DNA of 64,000 nucleotides from Symsagittifera roscoffensis (GCF_963678635.1 NC_087062.1:37104052-37168051), one strand, 5' to 3'; shown: positions 1 through 9,765, counted from the first letter of the stretch. Program-made: numbers and translations. Notes: a model not told the origin generated them from the sequence alone.

Positions 1-417
1 CGTTCCCTTGGCCGTAGGTATGGCAAATACCTTGCACGCCGTCTCAAATAACTCAAGTCTTCTGCTATAATCGATAGCGTATATCGATTCCGCCGTTGGT
101 GTCTTCGACTCCCGATATTTCGTCACATTCTCCTCGATCCATCGCAACGCCAACAACGTACTCACTACCAAAATGGTCACGTTCTGCCGATGATCGGGTA
201 ATCCGATTGACCGAATTTCTTCTACGTCCCATACTAAACAGTGGTTTGAGTACTCCGGGTACCACACTGTCTGTGCCAAGCAATGGCATGGGCATTCCCC
301 ATGAGCAATATCGATGCTTCGGAGATTGTGTTCTCCCGAGGCTTCCAGCAGAGGTTCCAATTCCATCATCTTCTCGTGTGTTGTATCATTTTCCTCCTGT
401 GCTGAGACACCGTTCAT
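1..417 (-). pseudogene. acc6 C-terminal segment, copy 1, runs off window
   Basis: The open frame from Met at 417 contains the PCHCL motif and a following hydrophobic helix, and matches the first 139 codons of the fusion ORF at 6496-7050. Whether it continues as normal acc6 or as another fusion cannot be seen. Confidence 0.6.
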
Positions 418-466
418 CGGCTTCCCGATGGTATTTTGTCTCTCGAAATCACTCGTGTTTTCACCA

Positions 467-820
467 TCAACTCAAGAGTTCTTCTCCCCAGATTTCACTC
501 AAGTCATCTCTTTGTTCCCTTGGCACCGTTCCCAGTATCTTTTTCAACAGCTTGTGTGAATGATGCGACATTCGAGCCAGTCGTACGCACTTGGGTACCG
601 AGAAGGCCTTGTCTACCAGTATCCTTTGGCTGGATACCTCCACCATCGCCATGTGCAATGGATAGTGGCTCCCACATAGGTAGGCCATTACTGACCCCAC
701 CAAGGATTTTGCATTTACTGGCAGACCGTAAGCCTCGCTCACGGGAAATCCCATTTCCCCCTCAAGACCAATCCACACCCTCTGATGTGTTTCTGGGTGG
801 TTTGCAACGCCCCCGGCCAC
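467..820 (-). pseudogene. acc6 middle segment (117 aa), copy 1
   Basis: Aligns with element 2 at 49662-49880: a SVMAYLCGSHYPLHMAMVEV strand region and a FSVPKCVRLARMS motif. It overlaps the 447-aa frame by 82 bases in another frame, so acc6 is frameshifted here. Confidence 0.55.
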
Positions 821-2082
821 GAATCTACGCTCAAAGCTGTCACCAAATGGTGCTCAGACTCCAGCAACTCCAGTGATTGCAAACTATACATCCTTGAGAA
901 GAACCCCAGCGCCGTTGCTATATTCACTGTAGTGTTTGTATAGCACTCAGCTTCTATCTGCATTTCGCTCTTCTCTCTTTCTGTTATGTCGCCAAACCAA
1001 GCGACTAGGTCTTCTCTCTGGAAAGATTGTATTCTGACACAAGATCGTCCATCACAAGTGTGCTCTCCCCCTCCGCACGTCAAGTCAAGACAGCTACCGG
1101 GCTCCAACTTCTCTACTGATCCTAGCTTACTCATTGCCTCGCCCGAATCTTTACTCTGTGGTAGGATCTGTTTGTGTATCACATCCAAAGTTCCCGAGTC
1201 TTCATCTTTTGTCGGTGTTAGCCTCACTCGTTCCGTGACATCTTCAATCAAGCTTGTGTGGGGATGTGGGCACCAGGAGGGTCTCAGCAACTTCCAAACC
1301 GTTCCCAAATTCGTAGTCATCATGCCAGTTCCATTCCCCATTTTCAACTTCACTCTCTTGTTCGAGCGCGGCATGCTTATCACCTTGGGCGTCGTCTCAA
1401 GTAGCAGGCCCAGGCTCGGTCTCTCGCTTTCCAATGAATCAATTTCAATTATCTTCTCTCTCCATAACTTCCATAGCTCCGTCACTTCGTGATTCCTGTG
1501 GGCGCTTCCGGCCCCTGAGTCTAAGAAAGGGTTGTATGCTATCCCCATTACTCCAGATACATATTGGTATTCTCCCCGATTGTTGGGTCTCGAGTAATCC
1601 TCAAACGAGGCCAAGTTACGATGCACATCAGGCCCCTCTTCAAATTTCTTCTTGTAGAATCTCCGTATTTCATCAAGTTTCCCATGATTCTCCAGGGATT
1701 GCCTCGAGTCATCTTCCTTTTCGATCCCCGTACTCTGGTACACATTCAGTATGACGGTGGAGACTCTCCTCTCCATAGTTTTGCTTCCCATGGCCTTCTG
1801 ATGGCACGTTTGGACGGTACTATTGGTCATTACGGACATTATCCACCTCAAGAAGCAAGTGGCATCTTTCCTTCTCGCCAGACTTAAACCGGAATTATCT
1901 CTGGCGATATGCTGTATCAGCATCTGGTAAACTTCTAGACTTTTGTTGCCCAACTTCAATTTATCGTGTGAGGTCAATACCTCCAATTCTATTCCCACTA
2001 GGCTCCACGCGAACGTCAGCTGCCCCGCTGTTCTAACGAAGGGATTTGCCATCAAAGGCAATGTGGACGAAGGTGTTTTCAT
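739..2082 (-). CDS. acc6: large helical protein with C-x4-C-x6-C-x4-C cluster (447 aa), copy 1
   Basis: Mostly helical. Segments conserved with element 2 are a RKDATCFLRW-like helix, GVMGIAYNPFL, a LLRPSWCP motif (about 265-272), and the cysteine cluster Cys331/Cys336/Cys343/Cys348 with His341. The spacing is identical in element 2, which suggests a zinc site or disulphide pair. There is no signal peptide or clear membrane anchor, so an envelope glycoprotein is unlikely. The next frame (467-820) continues the protein after a frameshift. Confidence 0.55.
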   Translation of the reverse strand: MKTPSSTLPLMANPFVRTAGQLTFAWSLVGIELEVLTSHDKLKLGNKSLEVYQMLIQHIARDNSGLSLARRKDATCFLRWIMSVMTNSTVQTCHQKAMGSKTMERRVSTVILNVYQSTGIEKEDDSRQSLENHGKLDEIRRFYKKKFEEGPDVHRNLASFEDYSRPNNRGEYQYVSGVMGIAYNPFLDSGAGSAHRNHEVTELWKLWREKIIEIDSLESERPSLGLLLETTPKVISMPRSNKRVKLKMGNGTGMMTTNLGTVWKLLRPSWCPHPHTSLIEDVTERVRLTPTKDEDSGTLDVIHKQILPQSKDSGEAMSKLGSVEKLEPGSCLDLTCGGGEHTCDGRSCVRIQSFQREDLVAWFGDITEREKSEMQIEAECYTNTTVNIATALGFFSRMYSLQSLELLESEHHLVTALSVDSWPGALQTTQKHIRGCGLVLRGKWDFP

Positions 2083-2131
2083 CGCCTCCTCGAAGTAATC
2101 CCGCGAACAAGCTCTGCCAAGTTCGCTTCAG

Positions 2132-2665
2132 CTAACTTCCCAATTCTAACTTGTTGACATCGGCTTTTTGTTGAGTAGCCCAATTGCGACGCTTGCGGGA
2201 AACTCCACGATGGAGCTTCTTCAGACAGTCCTCCATTTCCTTCAATGTTTCTAGGGCCACCCACCAAGGTCGAGCCGTATTCCTCGTCGCATTTTTCTCA
2301 AGAGGGTCGCTGATCAATTGTTTGCCAATAGCTTGATGCTCGCTCGAGATCCATTCTTTGCCAACATCCACTTCCCATGTTTGTCCATTCGTCAAACCCT
2401 TTTTCGAGCTTGCCTTCTGAGGTTTGAATTCTTCTTCCGTTGCCAGACTTGCCAAGACCTCTATCTCTTTCACCACTTCGGCTAGCTTCCTTGGTTCGGA
2501 TTTACTCTTGTAGGCGGCAGTCTCCCTCAAATTTTTCTCAGAGACAGCATCCGCCGACGGGCTGCTCAACTCATCTACCTCCCTTTTTCTCTTTCGATAC
2601 TTCACACCTTTGCTTGGCGGCGTCGTCACTATCATCACTGATTCGACCTCTCTGTCCCGGTCCAA
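2132..2665 (-). CDS. acc5c: small basic protein (177 aa), copy 1
   Basis: The N-terminus has a KYRKRKREVDE basic run, a possible nuclear-localisation signal. The middle is Ser/Glu/Lys-rich, and the C-terminus has TLKEMEDCLKKLH, which aligns with the TLEDKSAMEGYLQ region of element 2 (51542-52027). The family is unknown. Confidence 0.48.
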   Translation of the reverse strand: MDRDREVESVMIVTTPPSKGVKYRKRKREVDELSSPSADAVSEKNLRETAAYKSKSEPRKLAEVVKEIEVLASLATEEEFKPQKASSKKGLTNGQTWEVDVGKEWISSEHQAIGKQLISDPLEKNATRNTARPWWVALETLKEMEDCLKKLHRGVSRKRRNWATQQKADVNKLELGS

Positions 2666-3132
2666 CCTTCCCGACTCTTGCCTCCCCCTTCTCGAGCCTT
2701 AAGGATATTAATATCTTTAATCATATTACTAGTCTTAAGCTTATCCTCCCCTTCAATCCTAACTTCAATCATTTTATCATCAGTTTTTTGTTTCAGAGTA
2801 GAGCTTTCTTTACATTCATCATCTCCGGTCGTCTGTCGCGTCTCCCTCAATTTGACCATCTTGCTCAGTAACTCCTTTCTTGCTTTCTCATCCAGCCCGG
2901 TGCCCATCAAGACAGGTTCCCTGAACTTCACCACCGTGTTCCACGGCTCTTCTTTGAAGTCATCTAGTGTGGTTTCACTTTCCGTCTCCTGATTAAATTC
3001 ACTCAAGAATTCTCGCCATGCCTTCTCATACAGAGTCCACAGAAACATGCTCTTCTTTCCTTCAAAAGTGTTCTTCTTACTCTCTTCTGTACTCAAGAGT
3101 ATCATCCCCATGTTGGAAATTTCGCTGGTCAA
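2635..3132 (-). CDS. acc5b: small charged helical protein (165 aa), copy 1
   Basis: Residues about 40-90 hold a helical segment with DDFKEEPWNTVV that aligns with the MEEVWTVV region of element 2 (52291-52617). The rest is Lys/Glu/Thr-rich. The family is unknown. It overlaps the next ORF by 31 bases. Confidence 0.5.
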   Translation of the reverse strand: MTSEISNMGMILLSTEESKKNTFEGKKSMFLWTLYEKAWREFLSEFNQETESETTLDDFKEEPWNTVVKFREPVLMGTGLDEKARKELLSKMVKLRETRQTTGDDECKESSTLKQKTDDKMIEVRIEGEDKLKTSNMIKDINILKAREGGGKSREGWTGTERSNQ

Positions 3133-3203
3133 GGGTAATTCCAGGTTCTTCCGAGGGGATGATGTCAGAGGTGGCGTGGCCGTGTCCGCCCAATCGTCTT
3201 CGC

Positions 3204-3776
3204 TTAGATCCTGCAGCAGTTCCTGAGCGGTGACATCCTCCTCAGCTGGTTTCGGCTCCGGCGTATCCCCACTTCCATTTCCTCTCCTGCTTCACTGAGA
3301 GTCTCATCCATGCTTTCCGCTTCTGATTCGGCTCGCCTTTTCTCAAGTATGTCTCTAAATCTGTTTTCTACGGGACCGCTTCTCTTTTCTCCAGGGGTGC
3401 CTACTGATAGGGGTGAGGGTGTTGCTGGGTCCTGCTTCTTGTATTCAGTCAGGGCCACATATAAAGAGCCTGCCGCGTCCAGCTCTTTCTCTTCCTGTTT
3501 CATTTCCACTCGCTCTAATCAGTAGGGCGCCCGGTACTTTCGTGTGGCGAATTTCCTTTCGTCTTCTAGTGCGATGTGTCCTTCTTCTACGATCATTCTC
3601 CCGTCGTCCCATACCGGCCAGATGTTCTCTAGATTCGCTTGATCGAGCGTTCTCAAGATGTCCCGAACCTCGATTTTTGGAGGCTTTGAGCCTCTCATCT
3701 TCTTCGCTTGAGTCGTCCACGAATTTATCTTGATATCACATGTGTGGAAGTAGACCGCTGCTGTATATCCGATAAA
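3204..3776 (-). pseudogene. acc5a: acidic disordered protein, copy 1
   Basis: The C-terminal 101 aa (3204-3509) are acidic, rich in Glu, Ser and Pro. Upstream in the same frame, across a TGA near 3520, is a segment ending in KYRAPY that aligns with an APF segment of the 194-aa ORF in element 2 (52641-53225). No domain is recognised. Confidence 0.45.
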
Positions 3777-5601
3777 CTAGGAATCCCAACCATCGGTGAA
3801 CTCCCTCTGCTGCTTCTCCACTGCAGCTCTGGCGTCCAGGGATGGAACCACCAGAGGGCTATTCATCCCCAGAATCATGCTCCTGACTGTCGGGAACTCG
3901 GGGACTACGGTGGGCCAATTTTTTTTCTCCAGAGTCATCTCTAGCTCCGTTTTCACCAACTCAAAGCTCCCCTCCCACGCAGGGATTCTCAAGACTTCCC
4001 TCCTATCTGCCGTTAAAGGATTTAAATTCCAAAACTTGGGGTAAGTCTCAATGGGACCTTCACGCTTCCCCCAATTCTGCATTGTAGCTGCCCTCGGAAA
4101 TTGAACACAGATATCTCGGGATCCTTTATCTTCCCGAAAAGCACTGTATTACTCATCCGTGCCTTCAGCACCTCTTGTCGGCACCAATTCAACGCCGTCC
4201 CATCTAGTACGCTTATGAGGCTCACGTGCAGCACTGAATTGCGATATGCCGCCACGAGAGGATCCGGAAAGGCATACGTCACTGCTTGCCCGTAGATACA
4301 AGTTACGACCTCCTCAAGCCCCCTGATCACTCCCAACGGATCAGATCTCGTGGCCAAGCACAATTCAGTCAGCAGGAGGATCCCATCATTTGCCTCTTTC
4401 CATTCATCTCTCGTATTGGGGTTCCGTTCTTCGCCAGTCAAGAGTCGGTGCTGCATCAAAAGATATTCCACCAACAACGTCTTCAGTCCGGCCGCGTACT
4501 TGTAGGAGTAGATATCGACACTTGGGTGGGTTTTCCCCTATCGACAGGGGCTCCCCATATTTCATTAACCGATGAAATGCCACCACTTCGCCATGAGTCA
4601 AGAGCACCAGCGTCAGGTACCAGTCAATCCAAAGCGTCTCTACTCCTCTGCTGAACATGTATGCTGGACCCATGTTGAACAGGTACCTGGGATAAACAAA
4701 GTACAAAGCCTACAAGAGATTTATGGGCACGTTCAAAAGCTCTTGTACAAAGGCTTCGAAGATGGTATCCTTTGCGTAGAACACTTTAGCCTGTATTTCT
4801 TCTCCCAACAAGGACTCAAGAATCTCAAGATTTTGTGATCTTTCCTCGTTCTCAGCTCGTTTTAGGCATACACTCTCCAGAACCCTCCGACGGTGACCTC
4901 GTTAGCCGCTGTGACGAATCTCCCACCGTCATCTCCTTGGTCTCTGCCATCTCCAGCTGCCCCTCAAGAAATTCCCATATCTGCTTGACGAGAGGTGGAG
5001 CACTCTCCCGCGTTTTGTCCGTAGCATTCTCAAGCCTTGGTGTCAGGAACGGCCACCTGCCTCTCTCTTGTGTCAGACGGTATGCCATCGCCTCTAGTTG
5101 CTTCACTGCTGCAGCCACGTTTCTCCTTTCAATACTTGGTCCCCTCGCCTTGCTGGTGGAGCTTGTGATCGTCAGCTCCATACCTCGGAACCACAGGCTG
5201 GCTGTTGGGAGGCTTATTATTGGGTGATCATCCCTTATGTCCGGACTAAACTTCAGTTGCCGAGCAAAACTTGAAATCTCGAGTAATAAGACCTCGTCCA
5301 ACACAATGAGGAAGTCTGCTAACTCGTAGAATCTCCTCAAGGCATGAGATACGTCCGCCCATGCCGCTGCCAATTCCGATTTCCAAAGTCTCAAGTTCGT
5401 AGGCTCCAGTTCTCAATTAGGGGCTGCCATCAACACCCTCCACTCGTTCCCCTTCGCTATTAAGATCAAAATAGCGTATACAAATTGCGAAGCCGGCGGC
5501 ATGCTTGCGTAGCCCGGTGACGTTGTAAACACCACTTTTGTCTTCGCTCCGAATCGGTTAGTCACATTCTCTTGCACATCATTCATCGCCGCAAACATCA
5601 T
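3777..5601 (-). pseudogene. acc4: helical protein, broken into several frames, copy 1
   Basis: Duplicate of 10410-12234. The pieces are 5413-5601, 4852-5394, 4404-4706, 4022-4477 and 3777-4082. All frame breaks are shared with copy 2, so they predate the duplication. Copy 1 has Asp where copy 2 has Gly in the 151-aa piece. Confidence 0.55.
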
Positions 5602-6284
5602 TCATTCTTGGGCGCCGGTGTATCACTCTTCAGATGCTCCAGAAGCCCCGCCGCATACAAGTGATCATTCATTCCGGCAAACAGCAGCAGCTCCGGTTCA
5701 CAGGGCATTTCTGACTTGATCGCCACCACCAGAGTCAGCATCTGGTTCAATTCCGCGCCAGGCAGCAGGTACACCAGGGTCTCTGGCCAAAACAGCTTCG
5801 GAGACGTCCCCTCAAAACCAAAGCCCGCCACGATGACAACTCTTGCGGCTCCTGGATCCGATCGATCGTACACCGCCAAGGTTTTGGCCAATTGCGCTTT
5901 TCCACAAGCTCTTCCGTATATTGAGTCGTTCGCTAGCTTTCCGCCTTCGTATGCAGCATCCGGGAGTTCCATTTTTTTCGGCTCTAGTAACTTGTCCACC
6001 TCTCTCAGCTGTGCAGGGGTAGCCAATCTGATTCTTGCTACGCTCGTTCGGTGTTTGGTGGGTTCTACGATGAGCCCTGGACTCCCCAACAACTTGAGTG
6101 GCCTATAGTTGATTGGTCCCATCACTGATTTCAGAGGAATCCCGGTCAGATCCGCCGTCTCCATCATCCTCGCTCTCGGGAAGTGTGCTTCATGGGCCTT
6201 CAACCAATCCACACAATGGTTTCGACTCAAGTCCTCTTGTGACACATGCTTGAGCCCAAGGGTCTCCGCCACTCTCGCCTGCAC
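5598..6284 (-). CDS. acc3: GMND-containing protein (228 aa), copy 1
   Basis: Duplicate of 12231-12917 with one amino-acid change seen near residue 176. Same GMND motif near the end and the same ATGA overlap with the acc4 start at 5601. Confidence 0.5.
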   Translation of the reverse strand: MQARVAETLGLKHVSQEDLSRNHCVDWLKAHEAHFPRARMMETADLTGIPLKSVMGPINYRPLKLLGSPGLIVEPTKHRTSVARIRLATPAQLREVDKLLEPKKMELPDAAYEGGKLANDSIYGRACGKAQLAKTLAVYDRSDPGAARVVIVAGFGFEGTSPKLFWPETLVYLLPGAELNQMLTLVVAIKSEMPCEPELLLFAGMNDHLYAAGLLEHLKSDTPAPKNE

Positions 6285-6495
6285 TCCAGATCCTCTAGGT
6301 CCAATTCCTTTATATTATCCAGATATCGTGTCTGGCTCGTCTACATTGGTTTTTCCACCTTCTTGTGATCCACCACCACCACCGACGACACCACCGAACT
6401 TTGGGGCGTGGACGATTCTACTTCTTTGGCTTCCATCGGTGCGGACAACTGTAGCCTGATCCGGCTACACCTTGAGCTGTCTCTTCAATCGAGTC

Positions 6496-7050
6496 TCACT
6501 CCCAGGCGATTGGACAGGGATCTTGTGACAAGGAAGGGAGGGATCGGGGTGGACCCAAGGTGAACTGGGCCATATCTAGCAGGTCCGACTCTAGCTGGTT
6601 TATGTGTATCTGGAAGACACCATTTAGCCACTCCGTTCCCTTGGCCGTAGGTATGGCAAATACCTTGCACGCCGTCTCAAATAACTCAAGTCTTCTGCTA
6701 TAATCGATAGCGTATATCGATTCCGCCGTTGGTGTCTTCGACTCCCGATATTTCGTCACATTCTCCTCGATCCATCGCAACGCCAACAACGTACTCACTA
6801 CCAAAATGGTCACGTTCTGCCGATGATCGGGTAATCCGATTGACCGAATTTCTTCTACGTCCCATACTAAACAGTGGTTTGAGTACTCCGGGTACCACAC
6901 TGTCTGTGCCAAGCAATGGCATGGGCATTCCCCATGAGCAATATCGATGCTTCGGAGATTGTGTTCTCCCGAGGCTTCCAGCAGAGGTTCCAATTCCATC
7001 ATCTTCTCGTGTGTTGTATCATTTTCCTCCTGTGCTGAGACACCGTTCAT
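6496..7050 (-). CDS. Fusion ORF at duplication junction: acc6 C-terminal part joined to acc2 C-terminus (184 aa)
   Basis: About 135 residues match acc6, including the PCHCL motif followed by a WYP segment. At the 6648/6649 junction the frame passes directly into the last 49 residues of acc2 (AKGTEWLNGVF onward). The fusion is in frame but is a by-product of tandem duplication; there is no sign that it is a functional protein. Confidence 0.85.
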   Translation of the reverse strand: MNGVSAQEENDTTHEKMMELEPLLEASGEHNLRSIDIAHGECPCHCLAQTVWYPEYSNHCLVWDVEEIRSIGLPDHRQNVTILVVSTLLALRWIEENVTKYRESKTPTAESIYAIDYSRRLELFETACKVFAIPTAKGTEWLNGVFQIHINQLESDLLDMAQFTLGPPRSLPSLSQDPCPIAWE

Positions 7051-7099
7051 CGGCTTCCCGATGGTATTTTGTCTCTCGAAATCACTCGTGTTTTCACCA

Positions 7100-7453
7100 T
7101 CAACTCAAGAGTTCTTCTCCCCAGATTTCACTCAAGTCATCTCTTTGTTCCCTTGGCACCGTTCCCAGTATCTTTTTCAACAGCTTGTGTGAATGATGCG
7201 ACATTCGAGCCAGTCGTACGCACTTGGGTACCGAGAAGGCCTTGTCTACCAGTATCCTTTGGCTGGATACCTCCACCATCGCCATGTGCAATGGATAGTG
7301 GCTCCCACATAGGTAGGCCATTACTGACCCCACCAAGGATTTTGCATTTACTGGCAGACCGTAAGCCTCGCTCACGGGAAATCCCATTTCCCCCTCAAGA
7401 CCAATCCACACCCTCTGATGTGTTTCTGGGTGGTTTGCAACGCCCCCGGCCAC
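7100..7453 (-). pseudogene. acc6 middle segment (117 aa), copy 2
   Basis: Identical duplicate of 467-820. Confidence 0.55.
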
Positions 7454-8715
7454 GAATCTACGCTCAAAGCTGTCACCAAATGGTGCTCAGACTCCAGCAA
7501 CTCCAGTGATTGCAAACTATACATCCTTGAGAAGAACCCCAGCGCCGTTGCTATATTCACTGTAGTGTTTGTATAGCACTCAGCTTCTATCTGCATTTCG
7601 CTCTTCTCTCTTTCTGTTATGTCGCCAAACCAAGCGACTAGGTCTTCTCTCTGGAAAGATTGTATTCTGACACAAGATCGTCCATCACAAGTGTGCTCTC
7701 CCCCTCCGCACGTCAAGTCAAGACAGCTACCGGGCTCCAACTTCTCTACTGATCCTAGCTTACTCATTGCCTCGCCCGAATCTTTACTCTGTGGTAGGAT
7801 CTGTTTGTGTATCACATCCAAAGTTCCCAAGTCTTCATCTTTTGTCGGTGTTAGCCTCACTCGTTCCGTGACATCTTCAATCAAGCTTGTGTGGGGATGT
7901 GGGCACCAGGAGGGTCTCAGCAACTTCCAAACCGTTCCCAAATTCGTAGTCATCATGCCAGTTCCATTCCCCATTTTCAACTCCACTCTCTTGTTCGAGC
8001 GCGGCATGCTTATCACCTTGGGCGTCGTCTCAAGTAGCAGGCCCAGGCTCGGTCTCTCGCTTTCCAATGAATCAATTTCAATTATCTTCTCTCTCCATAA
8101 CTTCCATAGCTCCGTCACTTCGTGATTCCTGTGAGCGCTTCCGGCCCCTGAGTCTAAGAAAGGGTTGTATGCTATCCCCATTACTCCAGATACATATTGG
8201 TATTCTCCCCGATTGTTGGGTCTCGAGTAATCCTCAAACGAGGCCAAGTTACGATGCACATCAGGCCCCTCTTCAAATTTCTTCTTGTAGAATCTCCTTA
8301 TTTCATCAAGTTTCCCATGATTCTCCAGGGATTGCCTCGAGTCATCTTCCTTTTCGATCCCCGTACTCTGGTACACATTCAGTATGACGGTGGAGACTCT
8401 CCTCTCCATAGTTTTGCTTCCCATGGCCTTCTGATGGCACGTTTGGACGGTACTATTGGTCATTACGGACATTATCCACCTCAAGAAGCAAGTGGCATCT
8501 TTCCTTCTCGCCAGACTTAAACCGGAATTATCTCTGGCGATATGCTGTATCAGCATCTGGTAAACTTCTAGACTTTTGTTGCCCAACTTCAATTTATCGT
8601 GTGAGGTCAATACCTCCAATTCTATTCCCACTAGGCTCCACGCGAACGTCAGCTGCCCCGCTGTTCTAACGAAGGGATTTGTCATCAAAGGCAATGTGGA
8701 CGAAGGTGTTTTCAT
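7372..8715 (-). CDS. acc6: large helical protein with cysteine cluster (447 aa), copy 2
   Basis: Duplicate of 739-2082. Differences include Ala/Thr near residue 12, Lys/Glu near 245 and Ser/Leu near 296. The cysteine cluster is unchanged. Confidence 0.55.
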   Translation of the reverse strand: MKTPSSTLPLMTNPFVRTAGQLTFAWSLVGIELEVLTSHDKLKLGNKSLEVYQMLIQHIARDNSGLSLARRKDATCFLRWIMSVMTNSTVQTCHQKAMGSKTMERRVSTVILNVYQSTGIEKEDDSRQSLENHGKLDEIRRFYKKKFEEGPDVHRNLASFEDYSRPNNRGEYQYVSGVMGIAYNPFLDSGAGSAHRNHEVTELWKLWREKIIEIDSLESERPSLGLLLETTPKVISMPRSNKRVELKMGNGTGMMTTNLGTVWKLLRPSWCPHPHTSLIEDVTERVRLTPTKDEDLGTLDVIHKQILPQSKDSGEAMSKLGSVEKLEPGSCLDLTCGGGEHTCDGRSCVRIQSFQREDLVAWFGDITEREKSEMQIEAECYTNTTVNIATALGFFSRMYSLQSLELLESEHHLVTALSVDSWPGALQTTQKHIRGCGLVLRGKWDFP

Positions 8716-8836
8716 CGCCTCCTCGAAGTAATCCCGCGAACAAGCTCTGCCAAGTTCGCTTCAGCTAACTTCCCAATTCTAACTTGTTGACATCGGCTTT
8801 TTGTTGAGTAGCCCAATTGCGACGCTTGCGGGAAAC

Positions 8837-9298
8837 TCAACGATGGAGCTTCTTCAGACAGTCCTCCATTTCCTTCAATGTTTCTAGGGCCACCCACCAA
8901 GGTCGAGCCGTATTCCTCGTCGCATTTTTCTCAAGAGGGTCGCTGATCAATTGTTTGCCAATAGCTTGATGCTCGCTCGAGATCCATTCTTTGCCAACAT
9001 CCACTTCCCATGTTTGTCCATTCGTCAAACCCTTTTTCGAGCTTGCCTTCTGAGGTTTGAATTCTTCTTCCGTTGCCAGACTTGCCAAGACCTCTATCTC
9101 TTTCACCACTTCGGCTAGCTTCCTTGGTTCGGATTTACTCTTGTAGGCGGCAGTCTCCCTCAAATTTTTCTCAGAGACAGCATCCGCCGACGGGCTGCTC
9201 AACTCATCTACCTCCCTTTTTCTCTTTCGATACTTCACACCTTTGCTTGGCGGCGTCGTCACTATCATCACTGATTCGACCTCTCTGTCCCGGTCCAA
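8837..9298 (-). CDS. acc5c: small basic protein, copy 2, shortened to 153 aa
   Basis: Same as copy 1 until a single substitution at 8841 (copy 1 position 2208) turns a Gly codon into TGA, removing the last 24 residues. This is one of few coding differences between the two copies. Confidence 0.55.
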   Translation of the reverse strand: MDRDREVESVMIVTTPPSKGVKYRKRKREVDELSSPSADAVSEKNLRETAAYKSKSEPRKLAEVVKEIEVLASLATEEEFKPQKASSKKGLTNGQTWEVDVGKEWISSEHQAIGKQLISDPLEKNATRNTARPWWVALETLKEMEDCLKKLHR

Positions 9299-9765
9299 CC
9301 TTCCCGACTCTTGCCTCCCCCTTCTCGAGCCTTAAGGATATTAATATCTTTAATCATATTACTAGTCTTAAGCTTATCCTCCCCTTCAATCCTAACTTCA
9401 ATCATTTTATCATCAGTTTTTTGTTTCAGAGTAGAGCTTTCTTTACATTCATCATCTCCGGTCGTCTGTCGCGTCTCCCTCAATTTGACCATCTTGCTCA
9501 GTAACTCCTTTCTTGCTTTCTCATCCAGCCCGGTGCCCATCAAGACAGGTTCCCTGAACTTCACCACCGTGTTCCACGGCTCTTCTTTGAAGTCATCTAG
9601 TGTGGTTTCACTTTCCGTCTCCTGATTAAATTCACTCAAGAATTCTCGCCATGCCTTCTCATACAGAGTCCACAGAAACATGCTCTTCTTTCCTTCAAAA
9701 GTGTTCTTCTTACTCTCTTCTGTACTCAAGAGTATCATCCCCATGTTGGAAATTTCGCTGGTCAA
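9268..9765 (-). CDS. acc5b: small charged helical protein (165 aa), copy 2
   Basis: Identical duplicate of 2635-3132 in translation. Confidence 0.5.
   Translation of the reverse strand: MTSEISNMGMILLSTEESKKNTFEGKKSMFLWTLYEKAWREFLSEFNQETESETTLDDFKEEPWNTVVKFREPVLMGTGLDEKARKELLSKMVKLRETRQTTGDDECKESSTLKQKTDDKMIEVRIEGEDKLKTSNMIKDINILKAREGGGKSREGWTGTERSNQ

Larger units (their letters stand above)
16..6648. repeat. Accessory-region tandem duplication, copy 1 (6,633 bp)
   Basis: This segment recurs at an offset of exactly 6,633 bp. Comparing by eye I found about ten substitutions (for example near 1195, 2055, 2208, 3531, 4389, 4874 and 5752), roughly 0.15 percent. It contains the 3' half of acc6 through acc3 and the last codons of acc2. 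Window bases 1-15 equal the 15 bases at the internal junction (6634-6648), which could be microhomology or the end of a further copy to the left. Confidence 0.95.

Noticed and set aside
96-563. 155-aa plus-strand ORF (and its duplicate at 6729-7196)
   Set aside because: It is antisense to acc6, with no domain and a Ser/Pro/Arg composition typical of reverse-complement frames. Its duplication only reflects the DNA repeat.
739-2082. Calling acc6 an envelope glycoprotein
   Set aside because: No signal peptide, no convincing transmembrane anchor and no N-glycosylation-rich ectodomain were seen; the only hydrophobic stretch is about 16 residues and internal.
3445-3720. Arg-rich 91-aa minus-strand ORF (and duplicate 10078-10353)
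   Set aside because: Another frame on the same strand aligns with element 2 acc5a, so this Arg-rich frame is a shadow.
5598-6284. Calling acc3 a second SGNH hydrolase from its GMND motif
   Set aside because: No GDS or DxxH box lies in the same frame, and GMND falls about 20 residues from the C-terminus, which does not fit the SGNH domain order.
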